Positions 22,010-33,337 are shown, counted from the first letter of the stretch. The stretch is DNA of 64,000 nt from Acanthosepion lycidas (GCA_963932145.1 OZ010586.1:48393345-48457344), one strand, 5' to 3'. Numbers and translations: made by a program. Notes: generated from the letters alone by a model not told the origin.

Positions 22010-22135
22010 GATGTGGTGTCATGTTTAGTGGGGTTGTCTCGCGATATAACTTACGACAGAGTAGTGATTTCGATTCTCACTGGGTGCGCCAAGTTTTCAG
22101 CCTTGTGCCACATCTACGCTTAGAAAATCACTATA
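22010..22135 (+). mobile_element. SINE C, single copy
   Basis: Head gatgtggtgtcatgtttag, T arm (gatttcgattctcac), acceptor GGGTGCGCC and tail ttgtgccacatctacgctta are present. It is moderately diverged. Confidence 0.75.
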
Positions 22136-22840
22136 TTTTACGTTAACTTTTCAGCACCTGCTCTTATTTTTATAATGAAGAAAAAAATGACCTGCCGTTC
22201 CATTTCATATCTATATACCACCATTCAGGATAATTCCCATGTTAAATTAATTTAGCAATTTTGGTCTTCTAACCCTATGTTCAGGCCTCTTTCCTTAGGA
22301 CACCGGATGTTACGAGATTGATTACCGGAAGCAGAAGGCTTGGCTAACTCATTCTAACTGCCTAAAGCCGACTGCAGTTTCCACTGGTGAAAATGGACGG
22401 CTATGTATCTATAAAAAGTGATGCCTACAGGTTGTTTTTTTATGAATTCGATGTTCAGTAGAGGACTGTCATTGTCTCTGGGCACATTGGAGTGGCCAAT
22501 ACAAACAAGAGCTGAACAGAACAAAGTCTATTTTGTAGTAAATAAGTTATAGATATGAAAGCCGACGTAATACGAACTGGTATTCTTTAAGTGGAATCGC
22601 CTTACTTCAAGTTGTACCACTATTGAATTATATTTTCTCAGGGGCTGCTTTTTGTTGTCGCTGTTTACAGCCACTAGAGAATGCATTGCATACTCTATTT
22701 CTTCATATTAAGGCCCCATAGATAATGAATATTTTACAAGAATTTCTATATACGACAGAGAGGAAACTTTATTTTTGCTGGTTTGAATTTAACATATTTT
22801 ATATTTTCTGGAAAAAAAAATGCGAGAGCGAATCAATAAG
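22136..22840. other. No recognisable feature
   Basis: Nothing identified apart from generic AT-rich sequence. Confidence 0.45.
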
Positions 22841-22844
22841 TTGG

Positions 22845-23410
22845 TAGCCGGGCACATATCTGTAGAGATTAACGAAACGACGATTAGTAGTGGCACAAGG
22901 CCGAAAGTATTGAGCAGCAAATAGTAATTTAGTAAGCGAGACTTTAGCTGAAGTACAAGGCCTAAAGTATTGGGTACCAAATGGTAATTTACTAAACGAA
23001 GCTTAGTAGTGGCACAAGGCTAAAAGTATTGAGCACCAAATGGTAATTTAGTGAGTTAGGCTTTAGCTGAGGTACAAGGCCTAAAGTATTGGGCACCAAA
23101 GGGTAATTTACTAAACGAAGCTTAGTAGTGGCACAAGGCCGAAAGTATTGAGCACTAAATGGTAATTTAGTAAGCGAGCCTTTAGGTGAGATACAAGGTC
23201 TAAAGTATTGAGCACCAAATGGTAATTTACTAAACGAAGCTTAGTAGTGGCACAAGGCTGAAAGTATTGAGCACCAAATGGTAATTTACTAAACGAAGCT
23301 TAGAAGTAGCACAAGGACGAAAGTATTGTGCACCAAATGGTAATTTACTAAACAAAGCTTAGCAGTGACACAAGGCTTAAAGCATTGAGCACCAAATTGT
23401 AACGACGGGT
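22845..23410. repeat. 59-bp satellite with SINE C tail phrase
   Basis: About nine units of roughly 59 bp: gtggcacaaggccgaaagta, then ttgagcaccaaatggtaatt, then tactaaacgaagctta. Two unit types (gtggcacaagg and gaggtacaagg) alternate for part of the array, giving a ~118-bp higher-order period. The phrase cacaaggccgaaagtat plus gcacc is the reverse complement of the SINE C acceptor-tail junction, so the array probably grew from a minus-strand SINE C end. Confidence 0.85.
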
Positions 23411-24125
23411 CTTCTAATTTAATGTTATTTTTTATCCCCGGTGTGTATTATCGCCTGCTTTAGTAATGATTTTTATATACCAGCGGGAGAAAGGAAAGGA
23501 AAGTTAACTGTTCAGTTTATTTTGCCCACATGGAGACTACTCGTGCGTATGCAAATGGACTCGCGTGAGTCTAAAGTCGCCTTGAAGAAGAATTTTAATA
23601 GAACCAGTACGCACCTCTTCGTCAGTTTTTTTTTTTTTTTCGTCGCGGCTGGTCCTTTGGTGATGTCTGCATCCCTATGGTGACATCACTACCCCTTCCT
23701 TCATCAACTCAAAAAGGCTCGACGAACAGCAGCAGAAGTGATCAACGTCGACATGACGACCGACATCTTATATGACAGAGCGAGAAAGACGTCTTCGATA
23801 TACTAGAAGTAATTATGGATGTTTTGCGAAGAAAACAGTTTCCACCTTTCAAGGTAAGTCTCGTGTGAGCCCAAATTATTCATTTTTACATATCTGGCGG
23901 AATAAGCCGATATTTTAAATCGTTTTATTTACATGTTTTATGTTAAATGGCTTGGAATAAAATCCCATAGCACTTAAACCATCTATTAGTGCAATTCAAG
24001 TATCATTCATTTATGTCTGCATCTAACAGTTGTTTATATTGTAAATGAAGTTTCTCTTTCTTATTTCTAGAAACATCGAGCGTTCTTATCGTGTATTTCC
24101 TTCGCTGCTTTTGTTTGCATTGTTT
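23411..24125. other. No recognisable feature
   Basis: Mixed sequence. A poly-T run is at about 23628-23640. The frame 23441-23683 has no recognisable domain. Confidence 0.4.
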
Positions 24126-24129
24126 ATCG

Positions 24130-24700
24130 TTATAGCGGACTTGTTGTTTCCGAACAAAAATGTATTGCTGGTAATATATTTTTCTTCAAAAATGTATTGC
24201 TGGCAACATTTTTTCCCCAAAAAGCACTGCTGGCAAAATTTCCCTCCTCAAAAATATATTGCTAGCAATATCTTGCTTTTCTTAAACAATGTACCGCTGG
24301 TAATACTTTTTTCCTAAAAAATGCACCGCTGGTAACATTCTTCCTAAAAGTGCACTGCTCGTAATAATGGTGGACCTGGGGAAATCAGCAATTAAGAGGT
24401 GGTTCCTTGCTCCTCAAAATCACCTGATCAGAGGTCTTGCAGTTGTTGGGCGTAGTTTATCATCATACCCAGGACGCGGATGTAGTTTATTGTCTTACCC
24501 AGGACGCGGATGTAGTTTATCGTCATACCCAGGACGCGGATGTAGTTTATCGTCATACCCAGGACGCGGATGTAGTTTATCGTCATACCCAGGACGCGGA
24601 TGTGGTTTGTCGTCTTACCCAGGACGCGGATATAATTTGTCATTTTACCCAGGACGCGGATGTATTTTATCGTCTCACCCAGGACGCCAACTCATTTTAA
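24130..24700 (-). mobile_element. Element E copy 1: repeat with paired minisatellites
   Basis: Two arrays are joined by a conserved linker. Array 1 (about 24155-24365) has about seven ~30-bp units whose minus strand reads atgttgccagcaatacattt. The linker (24366-24435) has ctcttaattgctgatttccc on the minus strand. Array 2 (about 24450-24690) has eight exact 30-bp units with acccaggacgcggatgtagt. The same order occurs at 29.1-30.1 and 57.0-57.4 kb in opposite orientation. Frames giving YPGRGC repeats are by-products of the 30-bp period. Confidence 0.7.
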
Positions 24701-24939
24701 ATATTATTGATATATCATTGAGTTCTTATTTATCTTCTTATATAGTGAGTTTTCTTTCTGGTTTTTATAAGATAAATAAAAATGAAATAAAAAACCCCCA
24801 AAAAGTTTTATTGTTAAAAGTCAAATAAAAAAATAATATTAAAAATGAATTTGTAAGTTTCAAAATTTCATATACGCAAAAATTGTTGTATTGCGTTGTT
24901 CTATGACACGTGATCAGTAGTCAACTTCTTGTCTGTCTC

Positions 24940-25221
24940 TTAGTTTACTATATACTTTATATCTCTTCCCCTTAATATATGCAAATAGTTACAATCCTGT
25001 ATACCAATCGACTGCGCCTCCCTGAACTGAAGAAGTTTAATGCCATTGATTGTCCTCGAACGTCTTCTACAACTTCTTTCCTCTTCTCCCTGTTGAGATT
25101 TGTGCCTCGCTCTTTTTAATGGAGATCCTGGTCTCATTTCATCTTCTTCCGTGTCTGAGTCACTTCCGCTATCATTCATAAGCTCGTTTTCTATTGCATT
25201 GTCCTGATCTGAAGAGCTCAC
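24940..25221 (-). CDS. Unrecognised acidic/basic frame, possible exon or transposon piece
   Basis: A minus-strand frame of 93 codons starts at GTG, not ATG, and is open about 32 bases further upstream. It has an acidic Ser-rich start (NDSGSDSDTEEDEM), then a basic patch (PLKRARHK), RRRSR, and the C-terminus GRDIKYIVN before a TAA stop. Composition resembles a real nuclear protein more than noise. I recognise no domain. It may be the end of a host gene or of a transposon protein. Confidence 0.3.
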   Translation of the reverse strand: MSSSDQDNAIENELMNDSGSDSDTEEDEMRPGSPLKRARHKSQQGEEERSCRRRSRTINGIKLLQFREAQSIGIQDCNYLHILRGRDIKYIVN

Positions 25222-25249
25222 CCTTTCTTGTCCTTTACATCTTCCTCCT

Positions 25250-26290
25250 TAATTCCGGGTCTTAATTGATCAGAATGGGTATTAAACGTTTTCCTTTCTT
25301 TGATGTAATGGCCGTGTTCTGTCCCCTTTGCATGATGAAATTTACAAGTCTCAAGACTTGCAACTTTATCTTTCTTATACCACATCCTTTAATTTGTCGA
25401 ATAAGACAAATCTTATTTGTCTACCCAGTAACGCAGATGGGTTTTGAAATCTGACGGAGCTAGAAAGAGGTCAATTATTAAATTTTCACATCTCTTGACT
25501 GGTTGTCTTTCAGTTGTTAGCCCTAGCCTGGGCTGCAAAACACCGGATCCAAGTCTCGATAAATTCTGATACATCCAAGCGACTTAAACATCCTATCGGC
25601 GAGGACTTAGAAATAAATTTAATTTTGTTGTCCGATCTTTTAAAACATATGAATAATCTGACTCCTCGAGCGAGTTTTACAAATTTCAAGGAATGAACAA
25701 TGACGTTATCCTGGTCTTTACTTACGTGTCTATCACAACTATTACAGAATCTTTACTTTACGGTGACATGCTTGTAATTCGCACACATACTATGACTATA
25801 TCAAGAATTGATTTGTTTTTTTTTACAGGTTATCACCTTTTTGACGGTGAATTAAACAGAATCATTTTGTATGACTAATACATTTTTGGTGGGTGGATGA
25901 TGGTTTTCATTGCATTGAGATTTTTTTTTTACAATAACAATGATTTTTTCAGAGAAAATTCTTACTATTTAACCAATAGCTGGGGGAAAGGATGGATTCG
26001 TAGGTTTCTGAATGGTATTTTTGCGTAAGTGGATGTAATGTAGCCAACAGAAATTGGAAGTTGGAGGTATTCAAAATGCTACTTGACTAATAATAATCAT
26101 TGATTATAAATACATTGATTATAAATACATCAAGTATGGCACAAGGCCTAAAAATATGAAAAGGGGTGCTTGTCATAACTTTCCCATCATTTAACTTAGC
26201 TATTTAGAGTCACTAATCCATTAATTCGGTAATATTTGTTTCACCAGAGCAATACATTTTTACTTACTATTCACATTAAAATAAGAAATT
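25250..26290. other. No confirmed feature
   Basis: Mixed AT-rich sequence. The stretch 26,120-26,140 (aagtatggcacaaggcctaa) is a short relic of the SINE C tail family. Confidence 0.4.
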
Positions 26291-26294
26291 TGAG

Positions 26295-27240
26295 CACTCC
26301 AGCGTGGTGTAATGGTTTGCAAGCTTGTCTCGCCAGATCATTTACGACTGAGTAGTGTGTTCCTCACTGGGTACCCCATATTTCGGCCTTATGACACATC
26401 TAAGCTACGATTAAAAAAGGATGCGTCAGCGTGGTGTAATGGTTTGCAACCTTGTCACGCTAGATCATTTACGACTGAGTAGTGAGTCTCTCACTGGGTA
26501 CCCCATACGTTCGGCTTTGTGTCACATCTAAGCTACGCTTAGAAAAGGGTACTTCACCGCGGTGTAATGGTTTGCAAGCTTGCCTCGCTAGATCATTTAA
26601 GACTGAGTAGTCTGTTCCTCACTTGGTACCCCATACTTTCGGCCTTATGACACATCTAAGCTACGCTTAGAAAATAACCTTTGTGCACCTCGAGGCGGTG
26701 TAATGGTTAGCAAGATTGTCTCGCTAGAATAATTGCGTCTGAGTAGTGAGTTTCTCATTGGGTACCCCATACGTTCGGCCTTGTGTCACATGTAAGCCAC
26801 GCTTAGAAAAGGGTGCTTCAGCGCGGTGTAATGGTTTGCAAGCTTGTCTTGCTAGATCATTTACGACTGAGTAGTGTGTTCCTCACTGGGTACCCCATAC
26901 TTTCGGCCTTATGACACATCTAAGCTACGATTAAAAAAGGACGCGTCGGCACCTCGAGGCGGTGTAATGGTTAGCAAGATTGTCTCACTAGAATAATTAC
27001 AACTGAGTAGTGAGTTTCTCATTGGGTACCCCATACTTTCGGCCTTGTGTCACATCTAAGGTACGCTTAGAAAAGGGTGTAATGGCTTGCAAGATTTTCT
27101 CACTATATTAATTACGACTGAATAGTGAGTTCGATCCTCAGTGGATGCTCTACACTTGTAGCCTTGTGCCACACCTAAGCTACACTTACAATAGAAAAGG
27201 TCACTTCGGCGTGGTGTGATGGTTAGCAAGCTTGTCTCGA
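26295..27240 (+). mobile_element. SINE C, about eight tandem units
   Basis: The landmark gtgtaatgg (or a variant) occurs at 26307, 26434, 26562, 26698, 26826, 26962, 27077 and 27214, so periods are 115-137 bp. Units 1-6 share a shortened T arm lacking the cgat of the B box, while unit 7 keeps it. Units 1 and 5, and units 4 and 6, are closest, giving a ~519-bp higher-order period. Shared damage argues for spread by DNA duplication, not by new retroposition. Confidence 0.9.
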
Positions 27241-27490
27241 TGGAGTAATGGATAGCGACTCGGATTGAGGAATCGGAGAGCCGAGTTCGAATCCCAGTTG
27301 AATCTATTACATTCGCTTATATTCGTGTTAGTATCATTGGGAAAGGTATGACTACTCTTCTTCTCCCCTCAGCTATGGGTAAATAGTAGAAAAGACCGGG
27401 TTCTTGGATGACAAATGGCAGCCTACTTCAAAAAAAATCTGCCTCGTCAGTCATATATCGAAAGATGCATGATCGCCTAAGCATGGCACA
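27238..27490 (+). mobile_element. SINE B, plus strand, joined to SINE C array
   Basis: It starts inside the last SINE C head at gatggagtaatggatagcg. The B box is gagttcgaatccc (27284-27296). The body has cattgggaaaggtatgac, cagctatgggtaaatag and gaccgggttct, ending at cgaaagatgcatgatcgcc. This is the best preserved SINE B in the window. Confidence 0.85.
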
Positions 27491-27499
27491 TAATTGCCT

Positions 27500-28140
27500 G
27501 AGGGAGTTATATCTTTAGAAAATCACGATAATACCATAAATCCTCCATGGAGTCTTAACTTGCACCGTAAGCAAATTTTTTGTTTGGTTTGTGTGTGAGA
27601 GTGGAGTAATCGTAATGACAACATGTATCAAACAATGAAATGAATAAAATTCGTAAATACGCTTTTAAGTAGGCGCACAAGGGGGTCGTCAGTGATGTTT
27701 TGACTTGGTTCATCAGGGAGTTTCGGGTCTTTCAACATCATACTCCCCATCACCAAATCGACCCAATCAGAGGAGATCAACCCCTGATTTCCCCTTTTGA
27801 TTAAACACGAACAGCTACTCTGGCCTTTTTTAAAGAATAAGAGGAAGAAAGACCACATGTTCCGCACATCCGATTGGATGTTAGTAACAACCAATCTGCT
27901 GCGCGGACTAAGTTTTAAATTGCCCGCGGTTGGGACTGGTTTCTTTTCTTATTTCGGTGGATTGCAGTTTCGATGGATAACTGAGGAGGTAATCTTAATA
28001 TTCCTAAATCTTACCCTATTTCCTTGCGTATTTTAAGGTTTAATTATTTGCCGTTTTTATTTTGTACTTTTTCCTTTTTTTGACGGGGATACTTGAACTC
28101 AACGCTATTATCACATTTTATCGTTAGCCTGTTTCTTAAT
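27500..28140. other. No recognisable feature
   Basis: Frames at 27628-27894 (-) and 27797-28036 (+) overlap on opposite strands and have no recognisable motif. Confidence 0.4.
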
Positions 28141-28143
28141 ACA

Positions 28144-28575
28144 ATATATATATATTCTTAATATATATATATATATACACAAGCCTGTTTCTTAATACAA
28201 TATATATATATATATATATATATACAAAAGAGGGAAATGTTCGTATAAATAAAAAGATAAAATAAATTAGACAAATGTCTTACGTTCGAATAAAAAAAAA
28301 AAATTAAGTTATATTTATATATATGTATCGCTAAAAAAACCGATGACAAACTAATACAATAAAAATGATATATACAAACGATATATGGCAATGATCAAGA
28401 GGAAAAACACTATAAATACATTATGTGCGCGTTATGATTCCGATTTAAAATATACAAAAATGTGAAATGTTCGTCTAAAATAAAAAATTAAATAAATAAA
28501 TTAGACAAAAGGTCCAACGTTCGAATAAGGCCTTACGTTCGAATAAAAATTTTAAAATAAAAAATACTAGATTAA
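28144..28575. repeat. TA runs and direct repeats in AT-rich DNA
   Basis: TA runs are at 28144-28176 and 28199-28226. A module with gaaatgttcgt, taaattagacaaa and ttacgttcgaataaa occurs at about 28231-28295 and again at 28460-28545. Confidence 0.7.
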
Positions 28576-28704
28576 GTCATGAGTCTTGCGTTTCGGTTGG
28601 TTGAACTTTTTTTTACGGCTTACCAACCCTTTGCAGGATGTTTAAAGCCAGAAAGTACTTTTAAATTGTAAGAATTTTTCTTTGAGTCTAACGATACTAA
28701 ATTC

Positions 28705-28942
28705 TACTAATTAATCCATAGCTGGCGGAAGAGGCGGTGGATTTATACCATTCCCAAAGGTATTTGCACGTAAGTGCATATAACGAACCCGACTGGAATC
28801 GGAACTCAGCTCTCCGATTAACCATTCTGAGCCATTATCCATTACACCAACCGCACATCCAAGCTTACAGCGCCTGACTATTCCAAAGCGGTCAGTCATC
28901 TAAGTATCAACCAGGCTCGGCGTTACTGAACTTCGGTCATCA
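28705..28942 (-). mobile_element. 5S rRNA/tRNA composite SINE, fuller copy
   Basis: The minus strand from 28942 reads a 5S-like segment (GACCGAAGTTCAGTAACGCC, GAGCCTGGTTGATACTTAGA, GGAATAGTCAGGCGCTGTAA), then a tRNA-like head (ggttggtgtaatggata, B box gagttccgattcc), then the SINE B body (tttgggaatggtataaatcc, ccagctatgg). SINE B elsewhere lacks the 5S part. This copy shows the fused order 5S, tRNA, body. Confidence 0.75.
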
Positions 28943-29139
28943 TTTTTCCACGTAAGCCATTCCATTTCAGAGAACCACTTGTAATGACGAATGTATCATC
29001 CTAGCTAACTTAGATATATCACGAAAGCTGATGAAACATGGGTTACGTAGGACGATGTGGAGAAATGAAACCAAAGCGGAAAAGCTTTCTTCATGACAAC
29101 ACGTTCCTCCTTGGTCTTCAAGGTAGGCGTCTTCATGGC

Positions 29140-30100
29140 AGAATGTTAGTCCTGGATATGAAGATAAACTACATCCGGCAGCAAGGCCTCTGATCGGGAA
29201 ATTGAAAGTTTCTAGGGGTGTGGAACTACCTCTTAATTGCTATTGTTCCCAGGGCCACCCTGACCCGGGGTGGTAGCAGCTGTTAGCGTCCCAGCTATAG
29301 GCAAAGAGTGAACCCTGAAACAAAAATAAAACACTATGAAAGTATAAAAATACATATTTATAGTAAAGTTACCAACAATAAAATGTTATAGAAAAATGAC
29401 CAACAATACCTTTTATAGTAGAATTAACAATAATGCATTTTATAGCAAAATGACCAACAATACATTTTTATACAAAATGAACTAAAAATACATTTTATAG
29501 CAAAATGACCAATAATAAATTTTATAGCAAAATGAAAAAAAAACAAAACATTTTAAAGCAAAATGACCAATAATAATTTTTATAGCAAAATGACCAACTA
29601 TACATTTTAAAGCAAAATGACCAATAATAAATTTTATAGCAAAATGACCAACAATACATTTTAAAGCAAAATGAAAAAAATACATTTTATAGCAAAATGA
29701 CCAATAATAAATTTTACAGCAAAATGAAAAAAATACAATTTATAGCAAAATGAAAAAAAATATATATATATATTTTATAGCATGACCAATAATAAATTTT
29801 ACAGCAAAATGAAAAAAATACATTTTATAGCAAAATGACCAATAATAAATTTTATAGCAAAATGACCAACAATACATTTTAATGCAAAATGAACAAAAAT
29901 ACATTTTACAGCAAAATGATCAACAATAAATTTTATCTATAGTTGAAGGCATACAAATGCGTTCAAAAATATTTAGTTGAAGCCATAACATTGTGTTCAA
30001 AATATTTAGATTTCGGCATTAAATAACCCATAGAGGTTGATATGCTGCTAAGCAAAATCAACCAACCAACAATCTGGTCAGAATGAAAGACAAAACTGTG
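29140..30100 (+). mobile_element. Element E copy 2
   Basis: Order: one 30-bp-type unit (gtcctggatatgaagataaa), the linker (ctacctcttaattgctattg, then agggccaccctgacc), then a 27-bp array (about 29330-29935, roughly 22 units of aaaatgaccaataataaatt plus ttatagc), then an end segment with ggcattaaataacccatag and gttgatatgctg. The end segment recurs at 57.3 and 57.67 kb. Boundaries are approximate. Confidence 0.7.
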
Positions 30101-30470
30101 CATTTTGGGTATTAAAGCCGTTAATTCATTTTTGCTTGGTCTGCAGCTTCCAGTTGGAATGAAAGAATAAAACTGAGTATTGTTTATATATTAAAGGTGT
30201 TAATGTCTGTTGGCGATCAAATTAGTCCACTCCATTGTAGATGCCTGTTATTCTCTTAATGAGCTCCAGTTTTGTCTGGATCAAAAGTCTGCATTCTACT
30301 AACACACAAAAATCAATTTAAATATCACAACGTAGTGGATTGAAAAGGTTAATACTACACGACCGTCACTAAAAGTTGAGCTTCGATGAAGAAAGGTAAT
30401 GGTGTTGTATATGGTGGGATCATCAGGGTATTATTTCTTATTCGTCTTTAAACGGCAATAAAACAATAAA
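30101..30470. other. No recognisable feature
   Basis: Nothing identified between Element E and the mariner fragment. Confidence 0.4.
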
Positions 30471-30474
30471 TGCA

Positions 30475-30850
30475 CATTTCAACCTTCCAGCAGCTGCAAC
30501 AGATTCAAAGAGTTTCGGTCGAAAAGCTCCCTGCGTAGGTCAAAACGCAAAATGTTCTCTTCCATAAGGCGAGGCTGCATGGAGCAAGAATAATACAAGA
30601 AAAAATCTTTGGAACCGAGTTGGCCTGTTTTACCCCATCCGCCATATTCAACTGATCTTAAACCAACGTATTATTATCTTTTTCGATCGTTGCAGAAAGA
30701 TTTAATGACGGTGGAAACTTCTCGAATGAAAACTGGATTCAAGAGTTCGTTGTGAATTTTTTTTTTTTTCCATATCAGAAACTTCCGAAAATTTTTTTTT
30801 ACTCAATTCACGAAATGGCGAAAAGTCATTGCAAATAATGATTTATATAT
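30475..30850 (+). mobile_element. Mariner transposase C-terminal fragment
   Basis: Translations give QQLQQIQRVSVEKLPA, then ARLHGARIIQEKIFG, then WPVLPHPPYSTDLKPTYYYL and FRSLQKDLM. This is the end of a mariner DD34D transposase (HDNARPH...PPYSPDLAPSDYHLFRSLQ in intact relatives). The HDN region is damaged, one in-frame stop lies near 30,534 and the frame shifts near 30,630. Terminal repeats were not found. Confidence 0.8.
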
Positions 30851-30935
30851 AAACGTAACTTCCGGATGTTTCAATTATTTCTCTTCATCTCAGCTCTCCA
30901 AGTTTTTTTGCTGTGGCCTGGTGGTGTCCTCGAGG

Positions 30936-31250
30936 ACACATGGTCCAGTGGATAAAGACGTCGGTTAGATCCAGTGAGTTGTGAGTTCAATACCAGGCCA
31001 CAGCAGTGGTGAACAAAAACTTGGAGAGTTGAGTTAAAGGGAAATAACTGAGAGGCATGGCACGTGGAACTAGAACAATCTGTCTCGGTGGACGAAATAA
31101 AGGATTCGGTTCGAAATTCAAATCACCTGAAGAAGGCCGGAGCGTACAACGGCTGAAACGTTGTGAATATGGCAATGAAGATGAGGATAACAGCCCGAAT
31201 AATGTAAAAAATGCAAGTAAGCAAAAACGTTGTTATTAATGGAAGTTCAA
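30936..31250 (+). mobile_element. SINE A with PLE-type leader
   Basis: Begins with ggtggtgtcctcgaggacac, a leader also seen where PLE-1 meets SINE A at 51 kb. Then come tggtccagtggataaag, the B-box-like gagttcaatacc and the CTGAAGA...GAAACG block, ending near gcccgaataatgtaaaaa. It lies about 90 bp downstream of a mariner fragment. Confidence 0.8.
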
Positions 31251-31387
31251 CACAGGCTTATTCATGGTAAGAAGCTACTTAAGTAATCGCAGAGATATGA
31301 CTCTCCACTTACCAAATATTAAGACATCTCATATGGTATTCAGCGTTACTAAAGAAAGGGTAAATCAAATCTCAAGCGAATTTATGA

Positions 31388-31545
31388 CGATTTTCCAAGC
31401 GTAACTTAGATGTGGCACAAAGCCTAAAACATGGGGCGCTTAGTGAGCTGCAACTGATCTAGTGAGACAAGCCGGCTGACCACTACACTACGTTAAAGCG
31501 TCCAAAATGATTTTCTCGGCGTAGCTTAGATGTGGCACTAATTTT
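31388..31545 (-). mobile_element. SINE C fragments, minus strand
   Basis: A complete but diverged minus-strand copy (tail cttagatgtggcacaaagcc, head near 31485) is followed by a second tail fragment (gtagcttagatgtggcac at 31522-31539). Confidence 0.7.
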
Positions 31546-31891
31546 TATTCTGAAATTTTGAAGGTGTAATAATATTTGATCTATACCATGAGATTAATGC
31601 ATTAATCAATGAAGTGCATTGACATAGGTGGAGATTATCTGCAAAAGACATATCTTTGACTAATTCGATTTAGTCCAACTCGTAATATCACTCGTTACAA
31701 TTTCCTCCTTCACCATAAGAACTCATCCGTCGCCAATCAATCCTCAATACACCATAACACCATATCCTCTCGGGATGGAGGGGGGGGGGCATAAAAAACG
31801 TATCCCAAGTAGATGATAAATATTATTTACAATATGTATATACAAATCGGATGGATGATCATGATCAAAACAAACTAAATATCAAAACAAA

Positions 31892-31892
31892 A

Positions 31893-31968
<76 letters not shown>
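31892..31968 (+). repeat. (TATC)n microsatellite
   Basis: About 19 perfect TATC units. Confidence 0.98.
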
Positions 31969-33337
31969 ACTGAGTTCAAACTTGTCTTTTCACGAGATCA
32001 AAACGGAATTATCCATTATTTATGGGGTATTGGCAGAGCCTAACGGTCGTGCAAACTCATGAAACGAGGGTGGAGGGAGACAAGCACAATTATTATATGA
32101 TTATTATTCTTTGCTATTCAGAATACGGAATTGAAACGTTGCCCTCGTCATACCCAATCAAATAACTTTGCCATTACGCTGTCACCTATTGATTTCGTTC
32201 ATGTCTTGTTGTATTGGAAAACAGAACGAAAAAATGTCTTTTATTCAAGCTGAGCAAAAGAAATCCGTTTGTTGTGCTAACTGTTCGTTTTACTCAGAAG
32301 TTACATGAAAGATGTTTACCAGGCGAATCCTTTGAAGAAATACGCATATCTCCTTTCTGAATGAAAGACACCAATTCTCTGTGAACAGTTTCCTAGTGTA
32401 ACTTTCAATAAGCAGCCGCTACAAATGGAAGCCCCAGCTATTACGTTTGATTTTTCGTTTGCAGTCCTGTCAAGCGTCTGTGATGAATTTTGCCCTGGAA
32501 ACTGTCCGATTGTATTTTTACTTAACGTGCCTTCTTTGTCTGCGAAGAGTGGCTTATATTATGGATTCTTTTTCAAGTTTGCTTCATGAAGATGCATTCG
32601 TTTTCTTTTTCTTCAAGAAAAAAAAAATGCCAAAAGTGTTGGGTAAAAATGTAAAGACTGAAATTACAAGAGAACTTAGAAATTGTGGTTATATATTTTT
32701 ACACTAATGCTGTCTTGTTATCTAAATTTTAACAATGTTGATTCACAAATCGAAAAATGTCTTCTGCTCCCTTTGAAAGAGACAATAAAGACAAGTTACT
32801 TTTTGAACAAATAATATCACTGATCATGTAAATATAACTAGAATTGAATCACAAGCTAATAGGTCACTATTATATATTATATGCATAAACAATGTTTTTC
32901 AAATCTCACCAAATCTCTATATCACAGGTTCATTGTTTCGACACCTACTGTTGGAGTCTGTTTTGCAAAACGTCCTGCAGGTTAGTTCTCTATTGTAAAG
33001 AGTTCGATCTCCAGTTCATGCCCAACTGGTATATTAAACAAAGTATGTTTAGTTCATTGTTATGGCAGTTAATGCGGCGGTTTTGATGTTTAGCTTTCCA
33101 GAACTAAAACTATCTTAGCTATGTACCGTCCTGGTGTAGTCTTGTGCCAGAGTAGGCTAAACTATTACTTATTAAATGAAATATTTTTTTTTTACTAACG
33201 TTCACCAAATACAGGGCACGAGAGTGTTACTGATTGAAGTATATATGTACGTAAGAGGAGGTGATAGGAAGTGAAGATTAGGAGGATAAGGGGGATAGAT
33301 AATGACTGACCCATGACCTGACGGTAGTTTTCAGAGA
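31969..33337. other. No confirmed feature
   Basis: About 1.4 kb of mixed sequence without recognised repeats. The frame 32447-32707 contains a poly-A-encoded lysine run and shows no domain. Confidence 0.4.

Noticed and set aside
24450-24690. Secreted repeat peptide (YPGRGC repeats)
   Set aside because: The 30-bp minisatellite period keeps the frame open on both strands; the same unit occurs in dispersed repeats, and no signal peptide is present.
28861-28942. Functional 5S rRNA gene
   Set aside because: Only the 3' two-thirds is present, it is diverged, and it is fused to a SINE body.
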